Shown here piece after piece: positions 5,040 to 5,773 of a DNA stretch of 5,773 nucleotides. The DNA comes from Saprospiraceae bacterium (GTDB taxonomy: Bacteria > Bacteroidota > Bacteroidia > Chitinophagales > Saprospiraceae). How positions within the stretch are numbered: position 1 is the first letter of the stretch; each line of letters begins with the position of its first letter. The stretch lies in assembly GCA_020849825.1 (NCBI GenBank), contig JADZFP010000475.1, forward strand, positions 1 to 5,773, read 5' to 3'. A program made the position numbers and the translations under genes. A model generated the notes under the pieces. It was not told the DNA's origin. It did no database searches and saw only the letters and a list, made by a program, of their open reading frames with translations.

Positions 5040-5773
5040 CTACTGCCGCGTCGTAGCGACGGGAGGCCACAACGGTTCGCCGTCGAAGCGGCGAAGTTGC
5101 CAGAGGCTGGGTTGGGTTTCGTCGAGGATGTAGCGGAAGATCGTGGTTTTCTCCCGCTCCGTCACCCGAAACCAGTGCTCGCCGCCCATTTGAATCAGAA
5201 AGCATTTTTGGTTGCCGACAATGTGCTGCTCCGTGCCGAGGTGCAGAAGCCGGTCTTTGCAGTGCCAGTAATGCTCAATGCTCACCTGCCGACCCTGAAA
5301 CAGGGTGTCGGGCAGTATCTGCCGGTAGAAAAACGGCTTTGGCGAGATGGCGAAGGTTTGCAGCACGGGCTGATCGTCTGGCGCGGGTGGCCGGGCGAGC
5401 GCAAAGTCGGGAATGTCGGCGACGGGGTCGCTGCGGCGGAAAACCAGTTGGAGGCGAGCCGATTGGCGGTCGTAGAAGTCGAGGCGCTGGACGGCGAGTT
5501 GGCCGTTGCCTGTGACGACGAACCAATGGCGACACTCGAAGGAAACGGGGACGGTGAAGTGACCTCCATCGCGCGGGGTTCGGTAGGTGCCGGCGTGGAC
5601 GAGCAGATTGCCCAGTTCCAAGTACCGCTCGATGCGAATTTGCGCGGACCGGCGGATGGCTGTGCGGCGCGTGAGTCTGCGGGCCGGCAATTCGTAAGGT
5701 TCGGGCAGACGGTATGCCTGGGCTTTCCAGCCGACGGAATCGCTGAAAGGCACGGCGCGATGGAATTGTTGAA
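5040..5773 (-). CDS. C-terminal part of an unrecognised protein with two copies of a ~72-residue module
   Basis: The frame ends at a TAG at 5040-5042 and stays open to the right edge of the window. The first possible start is a GTG at 5753. The six codons before it are also open, and no ATG lies near, so the gene probably starts outside. Numbering from that GTG, 237 residues are visible. Residues 1-37 are basic (ARRLTRRTAIRRSAQ). Residues 38-110 and 156-227 align with each other: Q-I/V-x-I-E-x-Y, L-L near +12, G-T near +17, then HWF-x-VT (76-81 and 193-198), a later D, and L-x-L-x-R-R ending in a Pro. A proline-rich linker (110-155) joins them. No signal peptide or membrane segment is visible in this part. 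I do not recognise the family. The module could be a small beta-rich binding domain. The G+C content is higher than in the origin, and the gene is set apart by a hairpin. Confidence 0.75.
   Translation of the reverse strand, partial: QQFHRAVPFSDSVGWKAQAYRLPEPYELPARRLTRRTAIRRSAQIRIERYLELGNLLVHAGTYRTPRDGGHFTVPVSFECRHWFVVTGNGQLAVQRLDFYDRQSARLQLVFRRSDPVADIPDFALARPPAPDDQPVLQTFAISPKPFFYRQILPDTLFQGRQVSIEHYWHCKDRLLHLGTEQHIVGNQKCFLIQMGGEHWFRVTEREKTTIFRYILDETQPSLWQLRRFDGEPLWPPVATTRQ

Overview
The window looks like part of a plasmid, or an integrated plasmid, from a Bacteroidota bacterium. Three things point there: a RepB/Rep_3-type replication initiator beside a large iteron array, starts without clear Shine-Dalgarno sequences, and a match to the Bacteroidota -7 promoter consensus TAnnTTTG. 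The genus cannot be fixed from this sequence. Every gene I can support lies on the minus strand, so transcription runs from right to left.

Layout from right to left: (1) 5040-5773 encodes the C-terminal part of an unrecognised protein built from two diverged copies of a roughly 72-residue module. It is followed by a perfect hairpin at 5011-5030, probably its terminator. (2) 4115-4930 has no gene and looks like the replication origin. It holds an 80% A+T segment, a compact array of six iterons spaced 21-22 bp apart, a gap of about 140 bp, and a looser array of nine iterons spaced 22-53 bp apart. Two further iterons are inverted and face the initiator gene. All 17 fit a core CCAA-NNNR-GTTA, with one deviation in each of three copies. 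(3) 2624-4114 encodes the initiator, with two winged-helix domains and a long C-terminal extension. (4) 2548-2623 is an A+T-rich gap with a perfect 12-bp inverted repeat that overlaps a possible promoter. (5) 1252-2547 encodes an AAA15/21-type ABC ATPase and 138-1259 encodes an RloB-family protein. Their coding sequences overlap by 8 bp. (6) 1-121 is the start of a third gene that leaves the window and begins 16 bp after rloB ends.

The initiator should bind the iterons to start replication, and the inverted copies at its own start suggest autorepression. The ATPase and RloB pair resembles RloA/RloB and AbiL-type two-gene systems, associated with restriction loci and abortive phage defence. 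This would therefore be a plasmid backbone carrying a defence module directly behind the replication gene. The least familiar parts are the iteron layout, in which adjacent spacings sit near whole helical turns, the extra C-terminal domain and cysteine-rich segment of RloB, the truncated third gene, and the duplicated-module protein.
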